Numbered from the stretch's first letter, positions 13,360-22,939 are shown. The stretch is DNA of 64,000 nt from Lytechinus pictus (GCF_037042905.1 NC_087245.1:24862501-24926500), one strand, 5' to 3'. Numbers and translations: made by a program. Notes: a model not told the origin generated them from the letters alone.

Positions 13360-16300
13360 ATCATCATCATCATTGATATTATTATCATTATTATCATTAT
13401 CATCATCATCATCATCGTCATCATTATTACTATTACTATTAAATATTATTGTTCTTATCTCCTCTTTCATATGTTCTCTTCAGTTTGTCATGTATTTCCG
13501 TTGTTACGTCTCCTTTCTATTTTGAAGGATATTTAACCCGATAAGGGACAGAAGCTTGGCATCTTTTTACTTTATCCTTTACCATTTTCTTTCTTTCTGT
13601 TACCTCATATTTCTACTGAAATCATATGCATATTCCCAGTTATTTTTATGTCATTATTTCACGAAGCCATAATTCATATATCTGCTATATAAGTCAATAG
13701 ATATTAGCATGTGAAATAAAATACACTGAATTCTTTAAAAGTCTGAATTAAAAGCGGAATGATAATTTATTTCCTGATACACTAAAAATGGGAAACGTGT
13801 GCTTATTGGTGACTTAAAGGTACAGATCATAGTCTTGTCTTGCTATTATAAAGGCTTACAAGTCAACTGAATAGTCTTTGTTATTTTGTTTCTTTTTTTC
13901 AATTTCATTTCTTTCCATGTGAATCATTAGAAATAAGAATAGGGGAGGAGAGAAGGAGATTTTGTGGTAAACAATACCAAGTTACTATGAAAACAGAGAG
14001 TAATGTGATAGCGATAGAACATAAAACACATAAACAAGGACATGGATATCAACTTCTTTATCATTCAAGAAAGAGTCGACATAAAAATGGTAAGTATATC
14101 GGTAGTATTATAGATTATTCTTAAGTAGGTAATATTTTTCATACAAAAGAACGTTTTAAACATTGTTTTACATGCAGGAAAGTTGGGATATTTTTAAGGA
14201 CTCTTTGCAGGAACTCCTGATTGAATATATTATGTATGTCAATAATCAAATGATGCGAACGCGAAGAGCGAACTGAAAATTAGTGGTATAGCGAGCCAGT
14301 TGCGTAACTACGGGGGGCACGTGTCCCCAATCGGCTGGTCAAAAAAAAACCAGCGGAAAAGGGAGAAGAGGAGGGAGAAAGGAAGATAAAAATAGTGGGA
14401 AAGAATTATGTATTGTACTATATATTATTATATATATTATGTTATATTACAAAAGAAATATATTTTCATAACTTTATGAAACATAATTTGCTCAGGGCCT
14501 ATGTGTTCATCGTTCTTGGTGCTCGCACTGTCTGTTTAACGAGATATATAATCCTGTTGTACTAAAACATCACGTTTTCAAGTCAATGTACACCAAATAA
14601 ATATTTCCACGCACTTCGAGTTACTGTATTATTGTTTTATGCAGTGACATGTGCTTTTTTTCATGAATTCTTAAAGTGATTTGTTTTATGTAGTGACATA
14701 TGCTTCTTTTTCATGACTTCTTAAAGTGATTGCTTCCTTTTAAGGTCTGAATATAAAACATTTCCAATCCGTGCTTACGTTCGCATGAGTGGATTGGTGA
14801 GATATGTCTGCTCTTCATGAATTCCTAAAATCAGTCCTTAAAATGTCCCTTTTTCTGATCTGAATATCAAAAACTTTCAACTCGCGTTTCTCACGCTCGC
14901 ATCATTCGGGTAGTGAAATACGTATGGTCTTATTGAATTCCTACAAACAAGCCTTTGAAAGCACATCTTCAGGTCTGAAATATAAAAAAAATCAGCTCAC
15001 GCTTCGCGCTGGCAATTTTTGATTAGTGAGATGCGTATGATAATCATAATTACAATGACTACAAAAACTGCTTCATGTGTCTAGATGTAATTCTAACAAA
15101 AAAAGCAAGCGCTTGGCACTCGCATTAGATGACTATTGTGAGATATGTATACTCTTAATGGATTCCTAAAAAATACTCCTTAAAATAAGCTGTTGTGGGT
15201 CAATATATAAAAAAAATTCCCGCTCGCATTGATTGTTTAGCGAGACAAGTACTATAATGATTACAAAAATTTGTTTTTAATAACCCTTTTTATAGCAGGT
15301 CTGAATATCAAAAATTTTCAGCTCACGCTTCGCGCTCGCATTATTTGATCAGTGAGATACATAACCGTTTAAGGGGAAAGTACTTAAAATGTCTCTATTA
15401 GGTCAGTATACCTGGCAATTAAGCGCGCTTTGCGCACCCACTAAGTGACTCAAATTTTTTGCTGGTGCCCCCCCCCCCCCCCTCCATGCCGTGACCGGCG
15501 GCACACCACTGCTGCGAGCTGAAAACGGGACATTTTAAGCACTGTTTGCCAAGTAAGAAAAATGGGAAGAGGATAATTATATCAGTAAGTAAATAATTCG
15601 AATGCGAAATGAGAGGTGAAATCTTTCGGAGATTTAGACCCGAAACTTGGACATTTGAATTAGCTCCATTTGTATTCATGAACAAGATGTATGTACATCT
15701 CAATTATACAAGATGTATATCTCAATTATACAAGATGTATATCTCAATTATACAAGATTTATATCTCACTTAACAAAATAACGAAAGCTCCGAGCGCGAG
15801 CAGATTCGCCCCTTTTTTCCTTTTTTTTGCACCGTCAATATGGAGACCGGGCCACTTCGATTCCCCACTAATCCGCCTTCTGTCTTTGCAATCCTTTGTC
15901 ATTTTCACAACTACAAGACACATCATTACTCGACAGTCTATTTAAACAAAAATATGTTATTCGATTATTTGATTTAGTGATTCTGAGATACATTTCTTAT
16001 TTTTCTTTTGCAGATTGTGATCAACTAATAACAGATAGAAAGACTATCGTTACGAGTCCAGAGTGGCCTTCTAAGTACCCAAGTAATATGAATTGTACCT
16101 ATCGGTTTATAGGGGATCCCGGTAAGAGGATTACACTCAGGGTTAAAGTATTCAAACTTCAAGGAAAGGAACCAAGATGTAAACATGATAAATTAGAGGT
16201 GAGGAGCTGATTTTCTTGAATCTAATTGCAAGTTTGTTGTTTGGGATTCAATAGAATTATTTAATTGCTGTTGAGAAGAATAGTTTGATTTCAGTTGTTT

Positions 16301-16895
16301 CCTTTTTACATTCACTTTTGGTAAATTCCCATGCACAGGACATATACACTTACCCCCCCCCCCCCACACACACACACACTACACACGCACATCTACCCTC
16401 ACACATACAAACACAAATTTGATTCTTCTATTTCCCCTCTTCGCTTCCCCTATCAAATATCCCCTGCATGCTATAAAAAAAAACATACCCTTGATGATTA
16501 GCACTTCAATCAAATGCTTTGAAAATCTGTCATTCACTTTCAATGTCAATTTTTCAGTTTTATTTATTTTCCACAATTCAATCTAAAGCGATATTCTGGG
16601 TGAAAAAAACAAGAAAATTCAAAACAGTAAAATACCAAGGATAAAAATATATATACATGTATCTGACATTTAAAAAGATACCAAATAATCTTACTATATT
16701 AATTTTGACCATTCATTTCTCCATTTCTTATTCTTTTAGATGTTGGATCTATTAACGGGTGAGAAGGTAGCACGATGTGGATCATCGCCTTCCAAATACA
16801 GCCTGCGATTGTCGGGATACGATGGATTAATGCGATTTATTTCAGACGAACCTGTACAGCTGGCTGGATTCAAAATAATCGTATATATCAAATAA
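5641..16895 (+). CDS. ADAMTS/ADAMTS-like secreted protein, 3' part (spacer, 2x TSP1, mucin-like, 2x CUB)
   Basis: Overview of a multi-exon gene whose 5' end is outside the window. Exons read 5641-5721, 6468-6735, 7293-7371, 7959-8087, 8662-8824, a mucin-like segment within 9377-10042, 12843-13001, 13931-14089, 16014-16198 and 16740-16895. Junction phases are 1, 2, 0, 0, 1, 1, 1, 1, 0 and every junction outside the mucin segment keeps one frame. Seen: spacer motifs, two TSP1 repeats, a Ser/Thr-rich linker and two four-Cys CUB domains. Known: ADAMTS proteases and ADAMTS-like proteins act in extracellular matrix or plasma, the C-terminal domains choose the substrate, and among vertebrate ADAMTS only ADAMTS13 ends in CUB domains. 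Inferred: an ADAMTS13-type architecture with fewer TSP1 repeats. Whether a metalloprotease domain is present cannot be told here. In-frame stops at 6695 and 9820 leave open a pseudogene, a sequence error or alternative splicing. AATAAA at 16891-16896 overlaps the stop; no other convincing poly(A) signal was seen nearby. Confidence 0.8.
6227..6368. mobile_element. 142-bp MITE with CAGGGG(G)CCAC ends
   Basis: The ends CAGGGGCCACGGAAACGG and, inverted, CAGGGGGCCACAGAACGG bracket a poly-G/poly-T/poly-C interior. It sits in the intron just before the second spacer exon. No target duplication could be fixed. Confidence 0.6.
6468..6735 (+). CDS. ADAMTS spacer-domain exon with in-frame TGA
   Basis: Acceptor ctgatttccag, donor gtaagt at 6736, phases 1 and 2. 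The product starts VEADGEIVFRGEMFI and carries the spacer landmark SGPTTAVLDVSVILL, equivalent to the G-P-T-x-x-L-x-V strand of ADAMTS spacers. The domain's usual ending follows (EYHAP, then SETVFY) and joins to Tyr-Trp at the first TSP1 repeat. A TGA at 6695-6697 sits between DIT and EYHAP, where related spacers often have Trp or another aromatic residue. The frame downstream is clearly homologous, so the TGA interrupts a real coding frame. It could be a TGG to TGA change, a sequence error or a sign of decay. Confidence 0.8.
7293..7371 (+). CDS. thrombospondin type-1 repeat A, first half
   Basis: Acceptor tgttatttag, donor gtgagt at 7372; the exon enters in phase 2 and ends in phase 0. It encodes WQHETVSGCSVTCGGG and then a basic strand RRVFCVE. 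This is the TSP1 core C-S-x-T-C-G-G-G followed by the Arg strand and a third Cys. The second Trp of the usual W-x-x-W ladder is replaced. TSP1 repeats are extracellular, disulfide-bonded and often C-mannosylated or O-fucosylated; the CSVTCGG motif fits the O-fucose consensus. Confidence 0.9.
7959..8087 (+). CDS. end of TSP1 repeat A and start of TSP1 repeat B
   Basis: Acceptor tgtgcaaacag, donor gtaagt at 8088, phase 0 at both ends, 43 codons. It finishes repeat A with the pattern FCDPSKRPSEHRSC and NQPCP, typical of the TSP1 C-terminal strand. It then opens repeat B with WVVGQWSL, the Trp ladder. The exon boundary lies directly before the CS-x-TC motif of the next exon. Confidence 0.9.
8662..8824 (+). 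CDS. TSP1 repeat B
   Basis: Acceptor tgccctggcag; exon starts in phase 0 with CSTTCDVGRRKRAIACL and ends with EEQCVEAPCP and a short linker. Six Cys are spaced as in ADAMTS TSP1 repeats. NTT in the loop is a possible N-glycosylation site. The donor is weaker (AATG then gtatta at 8825), phase 1. Two downstream acceptors of matching phase exist, at 9377 and 9842. Confidence 0.88.
9377..9822 (+). CDS. mucin-like Ser/Thr-rich segment, first part, ending in TAA
   Basis: After acceptor ttgctatccag the sequence reads on in phase 1 from the TSP1 exon. It encodes about 148 residues dominated by Ser and Thr, with stretches such as TPSTSTSQLTSY and TTSSTSDGSKK, as expected for an O-glycosylated linker. 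TAA at 9820-9822 stops the frame, yet the same frame resumes just downstream with the same composition. Possible exits before the stop are a phase-1 donor gtgagg at 9659 and a phase-0 donor gtaaga at 9799. Only the phase-1 donor keeps the frame with either 9842 or 12843. It may also be a true terminal exon giving a short secreted form. Ser/Thr-rich composition alone is modest evidence. Confidence 0.6.
9842..10278 (+). CDS. mucin-like segment, second part, with splice-out at 10042 or hydrophobic C-terminal tail
   Basis: A pyrimidine-rich acceptor (aagtcttttag) precedes 9842. Joining 8824 to 9842 gives an intact phase-1 frame that avoids the upstream TAA. The product is rich in Ser, Thr and Pro (TTPMPSSPSQYPLSP). 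At 10042 the phase-1 donor gtaacc allows joining to the CUB exon at 12843 with the frame kept. If this donor is not used, the frame runs to TGA at 10276-10278. That form ends in YIFLRVIVVAWIVLVL and a few residues, preceded by small residues (PASSSVS), like a GPI-anchor signal or a short membrane anchor. The two endings are inferred and not shown by transcripts. Confidence 0.6.
10995..12772. mobile_element. Tc1/mariner-like non-autonomous foldback element in an intron
   Basis: Both ends carry the inverted terminus CAGTGCGTCCCAAAAAAA and are flanked by TA (10993-10994 and 12773-12774), the target duplication of the Tc1/mariner superfamily. The inverted similarity continues inward for over 200 bp (about 10995-11215 and 12553-12772). 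Weaker inverted segments lie around 11290-11470 and 12310-12440, so most of the 1.78 kb folds back. No transposase frame was seen; it must have been moved in trans. It lies in the intron before the first CUB exon. Confidence 0.88.
12843..13001 (+). CDS. CUB domain 1, first half
   Basis: Acceptor ctttctctttcag, donor gttagt at 13002, phase 1 at both ends. The exon encodes DIRCNGMTRRKNGYIDQI and continues to DSCTAVIVAP and IDCDA. The first Cys, the GYI-like strand, the Cys in the C-x-A/W strand and the I-x-F-T-I strand match the N-terminal half of a CUB sandwich. It completes with the next exon. Confidence 0.85.
13200..13440. repeat. ATT/ATC trinucleotide microsatellite
   Basis: About 200 bp of attatt and atcatc triplets within the intron between the two CUB1 exons. 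Frames across it are poly-Asn or poly-Ile/Leu artefacts. Confidence 0.95.
13931..14089 (+). CDS. CUB domain 1, second half
   Basis: Acceptor gaatcattag, donor gtaagt at 14090, phase 1 at both ends. It encodes EIRIGEERRRFCGKQYQV, then NVIAIEHKTHKQGHGYQLLY. This is the usual CUB ending: F-C-G, a strand with alternating hydrophobics, then G-x-x-L-x-Y. Together with 12843-13001 it gives the four Cys expected of a CUB domain. A basic linker (SRKSRHKN) leads to the next domain. Confidence 0.85.
14240..15640. repeat. diverged ~120-160-bp tandem repeat in intron
   Basis: Words such as cagctcacgcttcgcgctcgc, gtgagatacgtatg and gaattcctaaaa recur around 14610, 14770, 14890, 15000, 15120, 15215 and 15330. 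The head reads gcgtaactacggggggcacgtg (14303-14324) and the tail carries a poly-C run and accggcggcacacc. This looks like an old element with internal tandem copies. Confidence 0.7.
15685..15770. repeat. 22-bp tandem repeat, about 4 copies
   Basis: The unit caagatgtatatctcaatta plus ta is repeated head to tail; the last copy has drifted. Confidence 0.9.
16014..16198 (+). CDS. CUB domain 2, first part
   Basis: Acceptor tttttcttttgcag, donor gtgagg at 16199, entering in phase 1 and leaving in phase 0. It encodes DCDQLITDRKTIVTSPEW, PSKYPSNMNCTYRF and PRCKHDKLE. The order C, strand, S-P-x-W-P-x-x-Y-P-x-N-x-x-C-x-Y/W is the CUB signature and is very clear here. NCT is a possible N-glycosylation site. 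The acidic residues of the CKHDKLE segment are at the position of CUB calcium ligands. Confidence 0.95.
16350..16410. repeat. poly-C followed by (CA)n
   Basis: A run of about 13 C is followed by cacacacaca and related words within the last intron. Confidence 0.9.
16740..16895 (+). CDS. CUB domain 2, end, and stop codon
   Basis: Acceptor cttattcttttag, phase 0. It encodes MLDLLTGEKVARCGSSP, then LMRFISDEPVQLAGFKIIVY and stops at TAA 16893-16895. With the preceding exon it gives C-x-x-D-x-L-E-x-L-D, the closing C-G and the F-x-S-D-x-x-x-x-x-x-G-F-x-I strand of a canonical CUB. The protein ends two residues after the domain, as in ADAMTS13-type proteins. AATAAA overlaps the stop. Confidence 0.93.
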   Translation: MLDLLTGEKVARCGSSPSKYSLRLSGYDGLMRFISDEPVQLAGFKIIVYIK

Positions 16896-18060
16896 AATCA
16901 GGTTAAACCAAATTATTGATTCACTGGATGGGTATGCAATACATTCTCACAGTAGAACATATGTTTTATTCTGTTGTGAAAATCCTCGAAAACACCCTCC
17001 AAATTTAGACTTGTAAGATTAACAGGGAATCTGTATTATGGTTGTCACATATTAACATGATTAATGTTTTAGCCAGCGTACGCCAACGTATAGGCTATGG
17101 CGAGCCGTTTTCTTAATCTTGGTTCTTGATGTCAAGAATTGCTTTTGTTCACAACTCAAAATAATTTAATCATATGAATAATTTGGAATTCTTGATATTT
17201 CATGTTATTGATAAAATACTTTTCTATGAAGAAATGTAATTTAAGGGAAAAATACTTCCTACCTTCGTCGACATATGCTCATTTGCTGTCTAAAACATCC
17301 AGTTGGGACCGCCCCAAAATTATACTAGCCAGTAGAAACGATCCCGCAAGGCATTTTGGGTAATTACATTCAGGTTAAGATTAAGATTCATAGTGATCAA
17401 TATCGAACCAACTATATATTTATTAATGGTAGCCGTAAAATATTCGATCGGTTCATAATTTTGATGATATATGTTGCTCCAATGAAAAAGTTCATATTGA
17501 TTAAGGTTTTCCCGCTCAATTTGAAGTTCTATCATTCAATTTTAATATTGTTCAGAGCGAATTCAAGAAAGCTTTTATCTATAGCGTCATTCAACATTTC
17601 ATTATTTGTCATTCTTGGGAGTATTTTATTAACTTTTTTTGTCGGACAACTTTTCTGGATTTTGATTGGCCAAGAAGCACAGTTCCTATGGTAACTGTCG
17701 GATAAAACATTTTTTTGAGCAAAAATTATCCCAGATGTGATAGAAATTACCCCACATACTGTTAGGAAAATCTGCTCATTGGGAATTTGTCATTCATTTT
17801 CGTATAATCATAACTGGTTTTAAACTGAAGCGCATCTATATAAACCTATTTACCTCAGCTTAAACTCGAGCTGCCGTTTAATTCAATCGATCAGTGTATT
17901 CAAAGAATAATAGTGCTATGTACCCATTCACCTCACATGGGTCGAGTGCAGCAATAGAGAAATTTACCTGAAAAGTGATATTGATTGAGACTCATGAATA
18001 TTGATTATTTTACCATACAGAGTGCGAATAACGTGCAATTCGACTTCTGTGATTGGCTAA
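16896..18060. other. 3' flank of the ADAMTS-like gene; nothing recognised
   Basis: Probable 3' UTR and intergenic DNA. Frames here (for example 17356-17694) are AT-driven and show no domain pattern. Confidence 0.5.
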
Positions 18061-18093
18061 TGCTATTGCCCCACTTTTCCTAGCCCAGTTTCG

Positions 18094-18313
18094 TTTCACA
18101 CTGCAATTGTGCTTGCACCACAATAAGTCGACTAACCCTGTTTTGGGGCAGGGCCAGATAGTACCGTACTGTTTACCGTGCTAGCCCACTTTGCTAAAAC
18201 GTAGTGTGAAAACAAAGTTGGCTGAGCTTAACCCCGGGAAATTGGTGGGGCTAAGATCTCCCCTTAGCCTCAACAATTTCCCAGGGTTAAAGAAAAAAAA
18301 GTGCAGTGTGAAA
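18094..18313. mobile_element. short inverted-terminus element with internal hairpin
   Basis: TTTCACACTGCA at 18094-18105 is inverted at 18302-18313. Inside, 18228-18290 folds into a hairpin: ttaaccccgggaaattg pairs with caatttcccagggttaa and gggctaag with cttagcc. MITE-like; family not identified. Confidence 0.6.
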
Positions 18314-18447
18314 AGCATATATTATAAGAGTAACAACCCTATCGTGCAAATTTCATACTTTGTCATTTATCAATATCACTTTTCCCGTGCGACTTGAAAA
18401 CGGCACGTATATATACGTTAAAACAGTTTTATTCTATTTCAGATGTT

Positions 18448-18514
18448 TTTGTTTGATATATATTTATTGTTTCAAGCTGATGTTACTTGCTTTCAGAACG
18501 ATTAAAGTTTATTT
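18448..18514. repeat. 67-bp fragment, inverted copy at 23574-23640
   Basis: Reading in from both ends, this stretch appears identical to the reverse complement of 23574-23640, including the words caagctgatgttacttgc and cagaacgattaaag. The neighbouring sequence differs on both sides. Confidence 0.85.
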
Positions 18515-18565
18515 TTTCTGATATCGATTTTTTGTGTATTTGATTTTCAAGTATATAATGCTCTC

Positions 18566-18801
18566 CAGGGGCGGATCTAGCTTTTTTCCAAGAAGGGGAT
18601 TTGATCGAGAAATTTGACAAGCAAAAAAGAGGAGGGGAGGGGGGGCTTCACTACAAAATGAAGGTAATTTTGGTACCGGAAAATTTGTCAAGCAAAAAAA
18701 AGGGTTTACTATAAAATGAAGGTAGTTTGGGGTTGGCTCCAAAATGTAGGTCATTACTTTTTTTTACTTAGCAGCCCCTCCCCTTGTCAGATCCGCCACT
18801 G
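18566..18801. mobile_element. 236-bp MITE with CAG(G/T)GGCGGATCT ends
   Basis: CAGGGGCGGATCT at the left and AGATCCGCCACTG at the right form the inverted ends. The interior has two near-direct copies of a word like atttgacaagcaaaaaa or atttgtcaagcaaaaaa. It resembles the abundant CAGNGGCGGAT short transposons of many animals. Confidence 0.75.
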
Positions 18802-19254
18802 CTATCAATAAATAAATAGTTATCGTTGTTGCCGGTTTTAAGGGTTTTTATAAAGTAGGCCTGCATATTGGTTTTGATGAAAATAGAAAATGAGAGAAAC
18901 CTATCAACGAAAGAAAATATAATATTGTTGTTCATGTAACAAGAAGCTACCTCATCGTTGTCCACTTTCTTTATAACACAACCCCCATCATCACCCTAAA
19001 AAGTTTAGCGCCATCTCTACATTTTATTATTCTAATGTACATTTAAAAGGGCGGCACCATTCTATTTTGTTGGGGCGGCTAACACGTCTAAATGACCTCT
19101 TTTCTTAACAAGATATGGTGCAATACACTGTGCGATTTCCAGTTCGATTTTGGGTGTTAGAAGCACAAGATTTCCTTTCATTGTTTCAACATTAACTAAT
19201 CTGAACAATAACAATGATTTCAAAAAATTGAACTCGGTAATGATTTCAATGTTG
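18802..19254. other. no recognisable feature
   Basis: AT-rich spacer between the MITE and the first purine tract; nothing seen. Confidence 0.45.
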
Positions 19255-19261
19255 ACACCTC

Positions 19262-19475
19262 AAAGAACGGACCCCCCCCCCAAAAAAAAAAAAAAGGAAG
19301 AAAAGGAATGGAAAAGAGATAGAAAAAAGAAAAATAAAGGATAAGGGAAATAAACAGAAGGTAAAGAGGAAAAGAATGAAAAGAGAAGGGGAAGGAAAAT
19401 AAAAATAGAGAGAGGATGAAACAAAGTGGAGAAGGGAAATAAAAATAAAAGGAAAAGAAAAGGACAGGGGACTTG
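19262..19475 (+). repeat. purine-rich tract
   Basis: After a C/A homopolymer junction the + strand is almost only A and G for about 200 bp. It is low-complexity DNA; frames on either strand are artefacts (Lys/Arg/Glu or Phe/Ser/Leu). Confidence 0.9.
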
Positions 19476-20143
19476 GGGACACTACTTGATAAATCAAAAG
19501 GGCAGTATCTGACTATTCGCTCCCATCGTAGCGGTGCCCCTGGTCATAGGTGTGAAAAAAGATTTATTTTGTGCATGGAAGCACCTAAACATTTTAACTT
19601 ATGGAGAAGCCGTTACGTCATTTTAATGCAATTTCTTGACATCAAGCACTCCATTCTTCATATCAAGAAATGCATTTTTCTTAATAACAAAATCAAGAAA
19701 TCACATTATCTGTGCCTAAAATGAAGGTGAAGAGGGGGAATATACTTATTCATTATTGTGATGATTGACGAGTCACAGTGGGTTTTAGCAGTTTATAATG
19801 CATACTCAAAATGCAAAAGCTTGCCGAGGGGGGGGGGCGAATATCCGAAGCAGTTAACAATAACATGAATTTTGTACAACATTGGCCGCAAGTGGGTGGC
19901 ATCATCCGGTGGAGAATAAACACTAATGAATGAAGCGGGGTGCAGGAAGCCTTGGCATATACCAAAAAAAGGGAAAGTGAATGTGAAAAGTGGGAAAATA
20001 AAATAAAATAATAGAGCATAAGCGAATTAGAAATATGACTTTTTATGACTATCAATTTCATTTTGGGAGGGGGGTTCGCGAGCATCCCCCAGAAACTTTT
20101 TGTTTACTTGTCTCAATTCCTGACAGGATAATGTCGACCAATG
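19476..20143. other. no recognisable gene; old element fragments
   Basis: Contains poly-G runs (about 19828 and 20068) and mixed sequence without a supported exon. Confidence 0.45.
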
Positions 20144-20276
20144 CCGGCTGCACAGAAACGTTGTTCGCCTAACAGAGCTCTAACAGTATTTAGCCATTGT
20201 TGTAACATTAGGCATCACTGCCACATTACCGGTTGCAACAGTGCCTCTGTTAGCGCTAATGTTTCTGTGCGGTCCG
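20144..20276. mobile_element. about 130-bp MITE with GCACAGAAAC ends
   Basis: gcacagaaacgtt at 20150 returns inverted as aatgtttctgtgc ending at 20270, with partly matching outer bases (ccggct against ggtccg). Interior words such as ctaacag and ctgttag add inner symmetry. Confidence 0.65.
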
Positions 20277-20693
20277 TACAGGTTTTTACTTGAAAACGTT
20301 TGTCTGGGTAATTTTTATTTTTTTTTATTTTTGTATTCTTTTATTTTGTATTTCTATTTTCATTATATATATATTTTTTTTTTTTTTTGGGGGGGGGCTT
20401 ATCGCATTTTCTGAGAGATTCTTTTTACCACTTTTTTTTACTTCATAACCGTTCGTTTTACTTTCTCTCTCCTTGTCAGCTTTTCCAGGAGCAAAGTGGG
20501 TGCTATATGACACGTTCCCCGCCCCTCTTCCCATTTACTTACCTGTACATGGAGAGGGGCTTTTTTCGTTCTTTTTGCAACCATTTGGGAGCCCCTGAAT
20601 CCGCTTATGTCTTTCCATTCCCCTTTTTTTCTTTATATAAGGAGGCAATAACTTTTAGGCTCTGAAGGAGCAAATTTTGCGAAAAAATGCACC
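20277..20693. other. homopolymer-rich spacer
   Basis: Poly-T and poly-G runs around 20318-20398 followed by pyrimidine-rich unique sequence. No exon was supported. Confidence 0.45.
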
Positions 20694-20945
20694 TGACATT
20701 TCTTCTATTTCGAGCTCTCCTTTTCGGTCCTTTAGTTTCGTTTTTATTTCTTCCTCTCCCCCTCTCTCTTTCTTTCTTTTTTTCTTTCTCTCTTCATTCT
20801 TTCTCCCTTACTTTTTTTTATTTTTATTCTTTTATTTATGGTCACTGTATTCTTATTACATAATTTCCTTTCTATTTCCTTAATCATGAGTATGTTCTCT
20901 TCATTTTCCTTACTTTTTCCACTTTTTTCCCTTCTCTTCCACCTT
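20694..20945 (-). repeat. pyrimidine-rich tract
   Basis: About 250 bp of nearly pure C/T on the + strand (purines on the minus strand), the opposite orientation to the tracts at 19262 and 21600. Confidence 0.9.
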
Positions 20946-21595
20946 TTTGATGGGTGCCAAGCCCCCTGCACTTCCGTGTCGGCCCATGATGCAGCACCGT
21001 TAGATGAGGTTTTATAAAACTGTTCGTATACATATGAATTATGAAGGGTCAAAGGCCAAAAATAATTCTAACACTACACAAACTATTACACTGTACATGA
21101 ATCTAATGGTTTATTTATTTAGACTGGTACTATCAAGATAGACATCTGTCAAATGAAACTTTTTTTGCGATTGGAAATCACACAAGATTCGTTCGTGAGG
21201 TCGTGTTAAGACTACGAATCGTCATGTATCATATCCTTTTGCAGTGGAGGACGTGGTGATTTATTTACTCAGAAGGCAAGCAACCAGTGGACCGAATGCC
21301 TAAGTTACTCTCTAATGCTGTTGTAGATGTTCACCCTGATGAAAAATTGGTTGAAACAAAAGAGAAAAATACAACAAAACGTTAGCAAAGTTTTAATTAA
21401 AAATCAAAGAAATAACAGTTATGATTTTTTGTAACAATAGTGGGTCTAATTTTATATTCATCGAACAAAATAAAATCGCTTTCAAAATTTTGAGAAAGTT
21501 GCATTATTTTTTTCATATCACACCGACGTATGGACATGACGGAGGAGCTGCTCGTTTGTGAAGTCACAAAATCTAAAACTTCAAAATCCATGGCT
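20946..21595. other. no recognisable feature
   Basis: Ordinary mixed sequence between two strand-biased tracts; nothing seen. Confidence 0.5.
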
Positions 21596-21599
21596 CCGT

Positions 21600-22070
21600 T
21601 ATTGGAAACGGGAGATGGATAGGAAAGGGAAAGAGAAAAGAGAAAGAAAAGGGAAAGTGAGGAAGGAAGGTAAGGAAGGGAAAAGAGACATAATAGAAGG
21701 GAGAGAGCAAAGATTGAAAAAAAAGAAACAAAAGGGAAATTGCGAGGGGGGAAGGTAAAGGAACCGCAAGAAAAAGATGAGCAAAAAATGAAAGGATGGA
21801 GTCATAGATAAATAAAAGGGAAATAGAGAAAGGGAAGCAAACAAGGGATACGGAGAGCGAAAGAAAGGAAATAAGAGAAAACGAGACGGTAGTCACGGGA
21901 AAGTGGAGGGGAAAGAAGAGGAAGGGGAGGGGAAAGAAGAGGAAGGGAAAAGGAGAGAATGACAGAAGCACATGGAAAGGGATGAAGATAAAATGGAGGG
22001 AAAGAGAGCGAAAAAGAGGAAAACGGAGAAGGGGGAAGAAAGACGGGAGCAAGACAAGTTAAAAAGGACC
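21600..22070 (+). repeat. long purine-rich tract (about 470 bp)
   Basis: The + strand is dominated by gaaaggaaa and gggaaaga words. The long frames on the minus strand are Phe/Ser/Pro/Leu artefacts of this bias. A further short purine patch lies at 22235-22285 after a poly-C run. Confidence 0.92.
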
Positions 22071-22329
22071 ATCCCCGCTCCTGCATGGGCGTGGGTTGAT
22101 AATACAAAGGGCAGGGCTAACTGTAGTTTTATTTTTTTTCTATCACTCATATTTTTTCCACATCTTTTTTTTTTCACAAAGTAGAAAAACAGAATGTGAA
22201 AGGACCTTGCCTGCATATCGAGCAACCCCCCCCCCCCCCCGCAAGGGTAAAAGAGGAAATGAAGAGAGAAAGAAAGAGAGCGTTTCGGAACAGCATTGCA
22301 TCCGAACTCCATGAAAAACAAAAATAACG

Positions 22330-22924
22330 AAGATGGAAGAAAAGAATGGAGAAGTACGGGACTAATTTCTGAAATATCAGTTGTTTTTTTTACAAAATAA
22401 ATCTATAGAGCCTATAAGCCCTGGCCGCAGCTTGTACCAAATAAAATAGATAAGGAAGCGAAATTAAAAGATATAGGGGGACCTGGCACTGCAGCTGAAA
22501 GGGCCTCGAATTTGTGGAACAAAGAAAAAGAAACACCATGAGAGAAATGGATATAAATCAATTCATGTTAATTGCTGCTTTAGTGGTGCAAGGGCATTAC
22601 ATTTTGTGCAACATCTTTACATCTTGTTCTGCTGGCTAATTATTCGTTTTGGATCTTTTTGATTGTGTATAGAACTATTTTCAAAAAGTGTGGGCAAATT
22701 TTTAAAGATAAGTTCAAATATTTCGGCAAAGTTTCCTGCCAATTGCATTTGTGATGCCCTTGCACGTTAACAGGATCACCGCGTGAAGGTAGCAGCATGA
22801 CCCCGGGTTAGTAGAACAGAAAGGTGATAAACTAAAATAAATAAAAGAGAATCATGTAATGTAAATATGGTTAGTAAAAAGCCCCTAATGAATGGAAGAT
22901 GGATAAATGATGAATAGAACATGA
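22330..22924. other. no recognisable feature
   Basis: Unique-looking sequence with no supported exon or repeat. Confidence 0.5.
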
Positions 22925-22939
22925 ACATATTTAACAAAT

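Noticed and set aside
13206-13536. Poly-Asn / poly-Ile-Leu frames
   Set aside because: Direct translation of an ATT/ATC microsatellite in an intron.
21573-22321. Overlapping minus-strand frames up to 159 codons rich in Phe, Ser, Leu and Pro
   Set aside because: They are translations of a purine/pyrimidine-biased tract; several frames are open at once and none shows a domain.
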